The notes below the pieces were generated by a model. That model saw nothing but the letters and a program-made list of their open reading frames with translations, was not told where the DNA came from and made no database searches. This document shows positions 24,312 through 31,817 of a DNA stretch of 38,675 nucleotides, piece after piece. Both the position numbers and the translations under genes were made by a program. Origin of the DNA: Caballeronia sp. (GTDB lineage Bacteria > Pseudomonadota > Gammaproteobacteria > Burkholderiales > Burkholderiaceae). Location of the stretch: NCBI RefSeq assembly GCF_028292365.1, contig NZ_JAQGMM010000069.1, positions 1 to 38,675 on the forward strand. Reading direction: 5' to 3'. Numbering within the stretch: the first letter of the stretch is position 1; every line of letters starts with the position of its first letter.

Positions 24312-25328
24312 CTAGTCCTTTGCATGATGTGAGGTAGGTGGTTTGAGCATCAGTTGCCGCGCGTCGGAGGTCGCCGCGCGAGCATGCAGCCAGGTGGTGT
24401 AGCCCAGACGCTGACTGCCGCCGAGCGCGAGGCGTGGTACTTCGGGCTGTCGCAACTGGAGATTGACGTCCCAGTCGAGCGGATCGCGCACGTAGAGGCG
24501 TACCCAGTCCGTCAGGCGCGCGAGGCTCGCACCGCCCGGAAGGAAGCGCTGATAGTCGCGCAGCGAAAGCGGCCCGAGCACCACGCGGAACTTGTGCTGG
24601 CGGTCGAAGACGCGCGCGCCGAGCATCGTGCCGACGCCCAGTCGCGCGCTTTCGTCGCGCGTACCCAGACGGCTCATCGAACCCGCGGGCAAATTCATCC
24701 AGTGACCGACGTTTTCGACCACATCGACCGGCAGCCCGAAGAAGCGCGACAGGACGAGCCGCAAACCCGCTGCGTGACGCGTCCCGCCGGCGAGCAGTCC
24801 AGCGAAGTGCAGCTTGGCGAAATCGGGCACGGTATCGCGGTTGCGCAGCGCAGGCTCGCCAAGACCGAAGGTCGTGCCGACATAGGCGGAAAAGCGGTCA
24901 CCGTTGTCGCGATCGAGACTCACGACCGGCTGCGCCACCGCCCACACTCGATAGAACAGCGACACCATCCGATGATGAAAGACGTCGAGAAAGCGCGCGA
25001 AGGTTGGATCGCCTGCGTTGCGCACGCGGTCACGAACGTATTCGGTCAGATGCGTGGGCATCGGGCCGTTCGGTCCGAGCAAGCCGAAGAAATTGACGAC
25101 GAATTTCGGCGCGGTCTCGCCCGTGGTCATGTAATGACGCAGCGTGGTCGGGAAAAAAATCAGTTCGGGTTCCTGACCGAAGCGCACGGCATCTTCACGC
25201 GGACGCAGCGACGAACCGACGCGCGGCAAGCCAGGATGCGCACATTCGACAAGACGTACCGCCTGAAAGAAGTCGAAGCGGTTCGCGTCGGTCGAGAAAC
25301 GTTCGAGCAAGGTCAGAGCGTCCGGCAT
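24312..25328 (-). CDS. tssG: TssG, T6SS baseplate subunit
   Basis: This 338-residue protein matches the TssG (ImpH/VasB, DUF1305) family. It starts MPDALTLLERFSTDANRFDF with FFQAVRLVE, then has VRFGQEPELIFFPTTL, VVNFFGLLGPNGPMPTHLTE and a middle part with HRMVSLFYRVWA. TssG forms the baseplate wedge with TssE, TssF and TssK. Its start overlaps the tssF stop by 16 bases, indicating translational coupling. Four bases separate its stop from the clpV start. Confidence 0.96.
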   Translation of the reverse strand: MPDALTLLERFSTDANRFDFFQAVRLVECAHPGLPRVGSSLRPREDAVRFGQEPELIFFPTTLRHYMTTGETAPKFVVNFFGLLGPNGPMPTHLTEYVRDRVRNAGDPTFARFLDVFHHRMVSLFYRVWAVAQPVVSLDRDNGDRFSAYVGTTFGLGEPALRNRDTVPDFAKLHFAGLLAGGTRHAAGLRLVLSRFFGLPVDVVENVGHWMNLPAGSMSRLGTRDESARLGVGTMLGARVFDRQHKFRVVLGPLSLRDYQRFLPGGASLARLTDWVRLYVRDPLDWDVNLQLRQPEVPRLALGGSQRLGYTTWLHARAATSDARQLMLKPPTSHHAKD

Positions 25329-27166
25329 TGCCCGCTCCCCGGCGCCCAGCGCATGAGTTCACCGCGCGTCGCGCTGGACACGACCGTTTCGGTGAATGAA
25401 TTCATTGACACGTACTGCGTGAAAAACCGGGCGAGCACCGCGCCGAACAGGAATGCGCCCGCGCCTTCAAAACCGTTCTCGTCGAGCAGCACCTCGATCG
25501 CGAGGCCGCGGCCGAACACGATCGGTCCTCGCGAGGGCAAGCGCCGCGTGACCGGCACTGAACGGATAGAGCGCACGCCCTCGATCTGCCGCGCCGCCGC
25601 GCTGTCGTTGATAGGCGCGTACAGCCCGAGGAGATCGCGCATGGCGCGTGCGCCGCTGCCGTCGGCATCGTCCACGAGCGACGCATAGTTGAGCGACAGA
25701 TGGCTCAACAGACGCCACGCGACCGGTCCTTCCGCATAGGAAGGCAACGGACGGCTCGGACCGCCGATGCATCGCACGCTCGACACGGGCGCCTCGAGTT
25801 CGAGCGTGAAGTCCGTCTCGCCCTGCCCGCGTGGCATGGTCAGCGTCAGGTCGCGATTCGTGCACAGCACGCTCAGGCCCAACTGATGAAGGTCGGCCGG
25901 ATACGGCGCATGATGCGTATCGACCAGCGCGAGATAGGTCTCGCTACCTGTATAGGACGAACGTGCGCCACGCTCGCCTTGTTGCGCGGGCAGCAGCCGC
26001 TTTTCGCGTCGTACCTGATAGAAGGCGTGCCCGTGCTCGTCGTTGCCCAGATCCCGTGCGCGATAGAACGGCTGAAACTCGATCTGCCCGCCGCCTCCAG
26101 ACCGATAACCGGTGACGCTTTCCACGTGGTACACCTCGAAGTCCCTCGGCCGCGTGCGATCCACCACAACGTGATGCTCGAATTGCTCACCCGTGACCGC
26201 AATGCGATCGGTGCGCCGCGCGAACAGGTTGATCGCGGGCGTGCAATGCAGCGCGAAATTGGCCTCATCGACGAGCTGTTCGAGCGCCGGGTCGATCTTC
26301 GACAGCAGCACGATCAACTCGATTTCATCGTGCTCGCAGCGCTGAAAATGCACGCGCAACCCGTCGATACCAATGAACATGAAGCGCTGCGCGAACGCAA
26401 AATACTCTTGTAGCAAGCGATATCCGGGAAACGACTGCTCGCTGACGGGCAACAAGGCTTCGTCATCGGAGAGTCCGAGCGGGCGCAGGGCCGAGGGCGG
26501 CAATACCGCATCGGGCAGCGCCACGCCGAGCGCCGAGCCCAGCAGCAATTCATACAGCCGCGCGGCCAGACCTTCGCCACCGCGCAGATGGATCGGCAGA
26601 TGATCGAGTGCGACGTCCCTGATCTTCAGCTTGTTCAGCGCGCGCAGCTTGACGCGCAGGCCGGCCTTCACGCCATGCGGCAGCGTTGCATCGACGCCGG
26701 ACAGCGTGCCGCTATACGTAAAGAGACGCGCCTCGACGAGCTCGATCGGAGACAGCGTGAGCGCATGCGCGGTGCGGAATTCGCAGCGCGTGGAGCGCTC
26801 TCCGTCGAGCCTGCCGAAAAGCGCCGTGCCGCGCGGAATCGCCACGCCATCCGCGAGCGCCGGGTGCGTCATGTCGGGCCGTATTTCGACGATTGTCATC
26901 GCCGGCGTAGGCGCGAGGTAATGCGGGTAGACCAGCTCGGCCAGATGCTGCGTGAAACGCGGGAACTCGGCGGCGATCTTCATCTGCACGCGCGCAGCGA
27001 GAAAGCCGAAGCCTTCCAGCAGCCGCTCCACGTAGGGATCGGCGCACTCGAAGCCTTCCAGCCCGAGCCGGCTCGCGATCTTCGGAAACGTCTTCGCGAA
27101 CTCGCCGCCCATCTCGCGGACGTGCTGAAGCTCCTCGCTATAGTACTGAATCAGGTCCGGGTTCAT
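25313..27166 (-). CDS. tssF: TssF, T6SS baseplate subunit
   Basis: This 617-residue protein begins MNPDLIQYYSEELQHVREMG, the conserved opening of TssF (ImpG/VasA, DUF879). It continues EFAKTFPKIASRLGLEGFEC and DPYVERLLEGFGFLAARVQM. The ATG at 27166 was chosen on this motif; the longer open frame upstream runs through the 49-base gap into tssE and has no similarity to the family. TssF and TssG together form the wedge that surrounds the VgrG hub. Confidence 0.97.
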   Translation of the reverse strand: MNPDLIQYYSEELQHVREMGGEFAKTFPKIASRLGLEGFECADPYVERLLEGFGFLAARVQMKIAAEFPRFTQHLAELVYPHYLAPTPAMTIVEIRPDMTHPALADGVAIPRGTALFGRLDGERSTRCEFRTAHALTLSPIELVEARLFTYSGTLSGVDATLPHGVKAGLRVKLRALNKLKIRDVALDHLPIHLRGGEGLAARLYELLLGSALGVALPDAVLPPSALRPLGLSDDEALLPVSEQSFPGYRLLQEYFAFAQRFMFIGIDGLRVHFQRCEHDEIELIVLLSKIDPALEQLVDEANFALHCTPAINLFARRTDRIAVTGEQFEHHVVVDRTRPRDFEVYHVESVTGYRSGGGGQIEFQPFYRARDLGNDEHGHAFYQVRREKRLLPAQQGERGARSSYTGSETYLALVDTHHAPYPADLHQLGLSVLCTNRDLTLTMPRGQGETDFTLELEAPVSSVRCIGGPSRPLPSYAEGPVAWRLLSHLSLNYASLVDDADGSGARAMRDLLGLYAPINDSAAARQIEGVRSIRSVPVTRRLPSRGPIVFGRGLAIEVLLDENGFEGAGAFLFGAVLARFFTQYVSMNSFTETVVSSATRGELMRWAPGSGQCRTL

Positions 27167-27215
27167 GACGTGGAATTCCCTAATATGGCTTCGATGCAAC
27201 GACGCGTCGGCCGGG

Positions 27216-27731
27216 TCATGCGCGCGTCCCTTCCGAGACCTCGACCTTGCCCGCTTCGAGGTCGAGTTCGGTGCGCAGATAGAGGCGCTCCGGCACGGGA
27301 TGCGCATGAAGATCGCCTTCGACGATGAACGCAATCGCGTTGTGCTGGCCGCTCATTTCGTCAGCCGTGCCTGTCTGGATTGCGCGAACGCGCAGCGTGC
27401 CGGGCAGGATGCGTGGCTCGAACGCGCGGATCGCGTCGGCCATCAGGCGTTCGATCCGCCCGACATCAACATTCGATGCGCTCTTGCCCACGAGATCGGA
27501 AAAGCCGAAATTCAGCACCGATTCCGCGACACCCGGATAGCGGGCAACATCCTGCGACGACGAGATTCCCTGCGCATTGAGCAGCCAGCCGAGATCGCGC
27601 ATGACGCTCCGGCGCAGCGAGCGCGCCGAACTCGACCGGTGCTCGCGCACTTCGCGCGTGGCGTCGGGCTCGTGGTCGGTCAGCCTCTCCAGCAGCGAAG
27701 GCTGCACACGTTCGGCGTTTTTCAGGCGCAT
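27216..27731 (-). CDS. tssE: TssE, gp25-like T6SS baseplate subunit
   Basis: This 171-residue protein carries the gp25/lysozyme-like TssE fold: VQPSLLERLTDHEP at the start, then SVMRDLGWLLNAQGI, VLNFGFSDLVGK and ERLMADAIRAFEPRILPGTL. The final part (ERLYLRTELDLEAGKVEV) is typical. The start at 27731 (MRLKNAERVQPSLL) was chosen over the longer open frame, which would run into hcp. Seven bases separate it from the hcp stop. Confidence 0.95.
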   Translation of the reverse strand: MRLKNAERVQPSLLERLTDHEPDATREVREHRSSSARSLRRSVMRDLGWLLNAQGISSSQDVARYPGVAESVLNFGFSDLVGKSASNVDVGRIERLMADAIRAFEPRILPGTLRVRAIQTGTADEMSGQHNAIAFIVEGDLHAHPVPERLYLRTELDLEAGKVEVSEGTRA

Positions 27732-27738
27732 GGTTCGC

Positions 27739-28230
27739 TTAAGCCGTCGCGTTCGCGGGGATGTTCCACTTGCTCTCGACGACACCGCCCAACGCCGAGC
27801 CCGAGGTCGGGTCTTGCTGCTGATAAGTCACGTGGAACTTCTCGAAGTTGAGCGTCACGGTTTCAGTGAAGCGGTCCTCGCCATCCGAGCCGCCGGTCGA
27901 ATAGTTCGTCACCAGGACCTTCTCCAGTTCGATCGTGTAGTACTCCAGCGGTTTCGTGCCGCCGGCCTTGCGCACCGTGAGCTTGCCGGTCGGAAAATGC
28001 TTGCCGGTCGAACAGGCCGAGATGATCGACGGCGAGGCCCGGTCGGTGTACTTGGTGACCGACAGATCGTGGACCGCCACCTTGCCGCCTCCGCCGCCCG
28101 TGCCAAGATGCATCGTGCCCGACTGGGAGAGACCCCAGCTCCACGAGAGCACATCGATTTCGTCCTTGTGAGTCGAATCGAGCGATTCGCCCTTGACGGT
28201 GCCCAGGTCCAGAAAAATATCGACTGCCAT
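27739..28230 (-). CDS. hcp: TssD (Hcp), T6SS inner-tube protein
   Basis: This 163-residue protein is an Hcp1-type tube subunit: MAVDIFLDLGTVKGES, EIDVLSWSWGLSQSGTMH, HDLSVTKYTDRASP and KPLEYYTIELEKVLVTNYST. Hexamers stack inside the contractile sheath and are secreted, and some effectors travel inside the ring. An AGGAAT ribosome binding site sits just before the ATG at 28230. There is no C-terminal fusion, so it is a structural and not an evolved Hcp. Confidence 0.97.
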   Translation of the reverse strand: MAVDIFLDLGTVKGESLDSTHKDEIDVLSWSWGLSQSGTMHLGTGGGGGKVAVHDLSVTKYTDRASPSIISACSTGKHFPTGKLTVRKAGGTKPLEYYTIELEKVLVTNYSTGGSDGEDRFTETVTLNFEKFHVTYQQQDPTSGSALGGVVESKWNIPANATA

Positions 28231-28283
28231 GATGTATTCCTATGTAGATGACTGCAGTGGAAAGAATCGAGTGCTTGCGTGTG

Positions 28284-29801
28284 TCAGGCGGCCTTTGCCG
28301 ACGGCAGCTTCGAGACGAGCCGCAGCGACACGGTCAGCCCTTCGAGCTGATAATGCGGACGCAGAAAGAATTTCGATGTGTAGTACCCCGGATTACCTTC
28401 GACTTCCTCGACCACGACTTCCGCCGCCGCGAGCGGACGACGGGCCTTGGTCTCTTCCGACGAGTTCGCGGGGTCGCCGTCGACATACTGAAGAATCCAG
28501 TCCTGCAGCCAACGCTGCATGTCGTCCTTTTCCTTGAAGCTGCCAACCTTGTCGCGCGCGATGCACTTGAGGTAATGCGCGAAACGGCTGCATGCGAAGA
28601 GGTACGGCAGCCGGGCGGCCAGATTCGCGTTTGCGGTCGCATCCGGATCTTCATATTCGATCGGCTTGTTCAGCGACTGCGCGCCGATAAAGGCCGCAAA
28701 ATCCGAGTTCTTCTTGTGAACCAGCGGCATGAAGCCGTTCTTCGCGAGTTCAGCTTCGCGCCGGTCGCTGATCGCTATTTCGGTCGGGCATTTCATGTCG
28801 ACGCCACCGTCATCGGTGGGGAAGGCGTGCACCGGCAGGTTCTCCACCGCGCCGCCCGACTCGATACCGCGAATGCGCGAACACCAGCCATAGGTCTTGA
28901 ACGAGCGGTTGATGTTGACCGCCATCGCGTATGCGGCATTCGACCATGCGTACCGGGATGCATCGGTGCCCGCGGTGTCTTCCTCGAAGTCGAATTCCTC
29001 GACCGGGCTTGTCTTCGCTCCATACGGCAGGCGCGCGAGAAAGCGCGGCATGGCGAGACCGATATAGCGCGAATCTTCGGAGTCGCGCAGCGAGCGCCAG
29101 GCGGCGTGTTCGGGCGTCTGGAATATCTTCGTCAGATCGCGCGGGTTCGCGAGTTCCTGCCATGAATCCATCAGCATCACGGCGGGGTCCGCGCCCGCGA
29201 TGAAAGGCGCATGCGCCGCCGCGGAGATCTTGCCCATCTGGGTCAGGAAATCGACATCGGGGGCGCTGTTGTCGAAGTAGTAGTCCGCGACCAGCGCGCC
29301 GTATGGCTCGCCGCCGAACTGGCCGTATTCCTCTTCGTAGAGCTTCTTGAAAAGCGGACTCTGATCCCACGCCACGCCTTTATATTTTCTCAACGAGCGA
29401 TGCAGATCACGCTTCGAGATATTCATCACCCGCAGCTTCAGGCTTTCGTCGCTTTCGGTATTCGTGACCAGATAGTGCAGGCCGCGCCATGCGCTCTCCA
29501 GTTGCTGGAATTCATCGGTGTGGAGGATCACGTTGATCTGCGCGCTGAGCTTTTCATCGATCTTCGCAATCAACGATTCGATGCTCGCAAGCGCATCGTC
29601 CGACACCCGTTGCGTGTCGAGCAACGCCTGTTCCGCCAGCGTGCGCACCGCGTTTTCGACGGCCTCGCGGGCCTTGTCGGTGCGCGGGCGAAACGCCTTT
29701 TGCAGCAGCTTCTGAAACTCGCCGGATGAACTCGTGTCGTCGATCTGCTGCGCGGCCGGCTGCTGCGCGCTCGTGGATTGCTCCAGGTTGGTATCTGCCA
29801 T
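28284..29801 (-). CDS. tssC: TssC (VipB), large T6SS sheath subunit
   Basis: This 505-residue protein matches TssC. It contains EFQQLESAWRGLHYLV, SPLFKKLYEEEYGQFGGEPY and GALVADYYFDN, with the C-terminal part LKCIARDKVGSFKEKDDMQR and NPGYYTSKFFLRPHYQLEGL. TssC forms the contractile sheath with TssB and carries the ClpV contact. The stop of tssB lies ten bases upstream, so the pair is co-translated. Length is normal. Confidence 0.98.
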   Translation of the reverse strand: MADTNLEQSTSAQQPAAQQIDDTSSSGEFQKLLQKAFRPRTDKAREAVENAVRTLAEQALLDTQRVSDDALASIESLIAKIDEKLSAQINVILHTDEFQQLESAWRGLHYLVTNTESDESLKLRVMNISKRDLHRSLRKYKGVAWDQSPLFKKLYEEEYGQFGGEPYGALVADYYFDNSAPDVDFLTQMGKISAAAHAPFIAGADPAVMLMDSWQELANPRDLTKIFQTPEHAAWRSLRDSEDSRYIGLAMPRFLARLPYGAKTSPVEEFDFEEDTAGTDASRYAWSNAAYAMAVNINRSFKTYGWCSRIRGIESGGAVENLPVHAFPTDDGGVDMKCPTEIAISDRREAELAKNGFMPLVHKKNSDFAAFIGAQSLNKPIEYEDPDATANANLAARLPYLFACSRFAHYLKCIARDKVGSFKEKDDMQRWLQDWILQYVDGDPANSSEETKARRPLAAAEVVVEEVEGNPGYYTSKFFLRPHYQLEGLTVSLRLVSKLPSAKAA

Positions 29802-29811
29802 CGTGGCTCCT

Positions 29812-30369
29812 TTATTCGGAATCGGTGGAATCGGCGGAATCGTTGGAATGGCCGAAATTGTCGGATTCGCTCGCCAGCGGCTTCGGTGCGGCGGCGAGCG
29901 CGCTCAACAGCGCCGGGTCTTCAAGCAGCTGACCGACGAGCTTCTCGGCGTCGGTCTTGCCGTCCATGTAGGTGAGCAGGTTCTGGAGCTGGCTGCGCGC
30001 CTCCAGCAGCTTCGCAAGCGGCTCGACCTTGCGGGCGATCGCAGCCGGCGAGAAGTCGTCCATGCTCTCGAAGGTCATGTCGACGCCGATCTTTCCTTCG
30101 CCCGTCAACGTGTTGTCGACGTGCATCGCGACGCGCGGCTTCATCGAGCGGAGCCGCTCGTCGAAGTTGTCGATATCGATCTCGACAAACTTGCGCTCGG
30201 AGACCGGCGGCAACGGCTCTTGCGCCTGACCGGACAAGTCCGACAGCACGCCCATCACGAACGGCAGATTCACCTTCTTCTCCGAGCCGTAGACTTCGAC
30301 GTCGTATTCGATCTGCACGCGCGGCGCGCGATTGCGCGCAATGAATTTCTGACTGCTTTCCTTGGCCAT
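29812..30369 (-). CDS. tssB: TssB (VipA), small T6SS sheath subunit
   Basis: This 185-residue protein starts MAKESSQKFIARNRAPRVQI and has LPFVMGVLSDLSGQ and KFVEIDIDNFDERLRSMKPR, all typical of TssB. A GAGGAGG ribosome binding site lies just before the ATG at 30369. The C-terminal tail SNDSADSTDSE is unusually acidic and is encoded by imperfect 9-base repeats (29821-29847). The gene follows tssA after a 57-base gap that contains a pentanucleotide repeat. Confidence 0.97.
   Translation of the reverse strand: MAKESSQKFIARNRAPRVQIEYDVEVYGSEKKVNLPFVMGVLSDLSGQAQEPLPPVSERKFVEIDIDNFDERLRSMKPRVAMHVDNTLTGEGKIGVDMTFESMDDFSPAAIARKVEPLAKLLEARSQLQNLLTYMDGKTDAEKLVGQLLEDPALLSALAAAPKPLASESDNFGHSNDSADSTDSE
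29821..29847. repeat. Imperfect 9-base repeats at the 3' end of tssB
   Basis: Three near-identical units (atcggtgga, atcggcgga, atcgttgga) follow one another in frame and encode the acidic Ser/Asp tail of TssB. Confidence 0.65.
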
Positions 30370-30393
30370 CCTGTGATCCTCCTCAGTGAAAAC

Positions 30394-30413
30394 GATGTGA
30401 TGTGATGTGATGT
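30394..30413. repeat. Pentanucleotide repeat (gatgt x4) between tssA and tssB
   Basis: Four perfect tandem copies of gatgt lie in the 57-base gap between the tssA stop and the tssB start, about 25 bases upstream of the tssB start codon. Such repeats slip during replication, and slippage here would change the tssA-tssB spacing. Confidence 0.85.
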
Positions 30414-30426
30414 GAAGCGATTCGAT

Positions 30427-31476
30427 TCAGTTGGCCGGCACATCGGCGGCGGCCGTTCCGATCACCTGTGTCAATTGCGCGAGCCCCTCCGGTGCGAGTT
30501 CCTTGAGCAGATCGACGAACGACTTGTCGATCAGGCTGCGTGCACGTCCTAGCAGGAGCGGCACCGGGCTCGCGGGCTCGTGCCTGGCGTAGTACGCGCA
30601 CAGGCGATCCAGCGTCGCGGCGACGTCGGCGCGGCTCGAGATAACCTCACCCGCCGCCGTGGGCCGCACTTCAATTGCGCGATCGTCGACCGGCGCGGCC
30701 GCGTCCGGCGTGACGCCGTGCTGCTTCAGGCATCCGCCCAGCAGCGCCCCCGCCCGGCGAAGCAGGGTCTTGAGCGCGTCCAGATCGAGCGCCTGCGTCA
30801 CGCCCACGCGCTCCGTCAACACGCTTTCGAGCAACACGGCGTTGGCGAGTGCTGTGTCGGATGCGGTCTTCGCGCGCATTGCTTCTTCGGGCGACGAGGC
30901 AGCGGCCGCTTCGATCTCCGAAAGGTTCATGACCACGCGCCCGTCGGCGGCAACGGACTCGCCGTTCGCGTACGACCACTCGCGCAAGGTGACAGGTACG
31001 TCATGTGGCACGAGCCGGCAATCCATGAGATTGGCGAGCAGACCGGTTGCATCCACGAATGCGGCGAGTGCGTTGATCCGCACGGTCGGATCGTTGCCGT
31101 CGCTCGCGTCGACTTGCGGATGCACGTGGTCCCAGTGACGCTCGAGGAGCGTCGCTGCGAGCGCGAGGCAATCAGCGAGGCCTGCAATACCCTCGCGGGC
31201 CAGCCGCGCCCGTGCAAGCCATCCGACCACGCGCAGGTCTCGCGTGCGCTCCATCAAATCCAGGCACAAGGCGTCCGCTGATACCCAGTCGGGCGGTACA
31301 GCGGCGACGAGCGTGGCGCCATATTCCGCTTCAGGACGACCGCCAACGGCCTCTTCAAGTTCGTGGAATTCCTGGTCATATTCGAGATCGGGTCCGCACG
31401 GCGCTTCATCCGACAGCGCGTCCAGCCATCTCGTCCAATCCTGGTGAGCGATGAATTCAGTTTTCATGGTCTGCAT
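30427..31476 (-). CDS. tssA: TssA, T6SS sheath-assembly cap protein
   Basis: This 349-residue protein has the ImpA N-terminal domain: SDEAPCGPDLEYDQEFHELE, then DLRVVGWLARARLAREGIAG and LLERHWDHVHPQVDASDGND. The C-terminal segment (YYARHEPASPVPLLLGRARS) is typical of the shorter TssA type. TssA coordinates tail assembly. It is the first gene of the leftward operon. Two start codons are possible, 31476 and 31467; neither has a strong ribosome binding site. Two GGAATA boxes (G and H) lie upstream. Confidence 0.94.
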   Translation of the reverse strand: MQTMKTEFIAHQDWTRWLDALSDEAPCGPDLEYDQEFHELEEAVGGRPEAEYGATLVAAVPPDWVSADALCLDLMERTRDLRVVGWLARARLAREGIAGLADCLALAATLLERHWDHVHPQVDASDGNDPTVRINALAAFVDATGLLANLMDCRLVPHDVPVTLREWSYANGESVAADGRVVMNLSEIEAAAASSPEEAMRAKTASDTALANAVLLESVLTERVGVTQALDLDALKTLLRRAGALLGGCLKQHGVTPDAAAPVDDRAIEVRPTAAGEVISSRADVAATLDRLCAYYARHEPASPVPLLLGRARSLIDKSFVDLLKELAPEGLAQLTQVIGTAAADVPAN

Positions 31477-31523
31477 TGCGCATGGAGCTCAGGTAGTCGG
31501 TTCATTTGCTGCTTGCTACAGAC

Positions 31524-31549
31524 AACACGCGAAAAGATCCGTCTATTCC
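31524..31549 (-). promoter_or_regulatory. ECF-type promoter-like box G (proximal, upstream of tssA)
   Basis: Minus strand: TGGAATA, 17-base spacer, GTTGTC, with T before GTT. It would give a leader of about 40-50 bases before the tssA start codon, a normal distance. Confidence 0.6.
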
Positions 31550-31581
31550 ATCTGTTTTTAAACGTAGTTATCCGAATTAAT

Positions 31582-31593
31582 ATGACCGGTCAT
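31582..31593. promoter_or_regulatory. Perfect 12-base palindrome in the T6SS control region
   Basis: ATGACCGGTCAT reads the same on both strands. It lies upstream of box G, where a dimeric regulator could bind. A partial second copy (GACCGGT) occurs near 31670. The binding protein is unknown. Confidence 0.4.
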
Positions 31594-31695
31594 GAGGTGC
31601 AAGGAAAACCATCTTCTGCCGCCCGGAAATGAAGCATTTGAGCATGTCTGAACCTGTTGTTGTGCAGTCGACCGGTGCACCCGGGCTGCTGACAC

Positions 31696-31721
31696 AACAC
31701 CTCGTCATTGCGATCTATTCC
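31696..31721 (-). promoter_or_regulatory. ECF-type promoter-like box H (distal, upstream of tssA)
   Basis: Minus strand: TGGAATA, 17-base spacer, GTTGTG, with T before GTT. Both G and H read GGAATAGA. It lies about 220 bases upstream of tssA, in tandem with box G. Confidence 0.5.
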
Positions 31722-31756
31722 ACTTCGCTTTGAAATCTCCCCTGGCGACAAACGAC

Positions 31757-31782
31757 GGAATAAGAAGCCCTGCCCGGTTGTT
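31757..31782 (+). promoter_or_regulatory. ECF-type promoter-like box I (upstream of the unknown 232-residue gene)
   Basis: Plus strand: CGGAATA, 17-base spacer, GTTCTT, with T before GTT. The predicted transcription start falls at about 31789, which leaves no room for an ATG at 31791 and supports the start at 31818. Confidence 0.55.
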
Positions 31783-31817
31783 CTTGGCACATGAACAAAC
31801 CGCAAGCCGGAGATGTG

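Larger units (their letters stand above)
31477..31817. other. Divergent control region of the T6SS operon
   Basis: This 341-base gap separates tssA (leftward) from the unknown 232-residue gene (rightward). It contains three GGAATA-N17-GTT boxes: G and H facing tssA, and I facing the unknown gene. It also holds a perfect 12-base palindrome, ATGACCGGTCAT, at 31582-31593, and a possible 22-codon leader frame on the minus strand (31577-31645) between boxes H and G. No sigma-54 (-24/-12) element was found. Confidence 0.65.

Noticed and set aside
28231-28245. GGAATA sequence just before hcp
   Set aside because: It is part of the ribosome binding site of hcp and no GTT follows at 16-17 bases.
30394-30413. 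Repeat as a possible CRISPR array
   Set aside because: The units are only five bases and contiguous, with no spacers; no other array-like structure was seen.
31477-31817. Possible sigma-54 promoter (TGGCAC at about 31785)
   Set aside because: The required GC element at the -12 position with correct spacing is absent.
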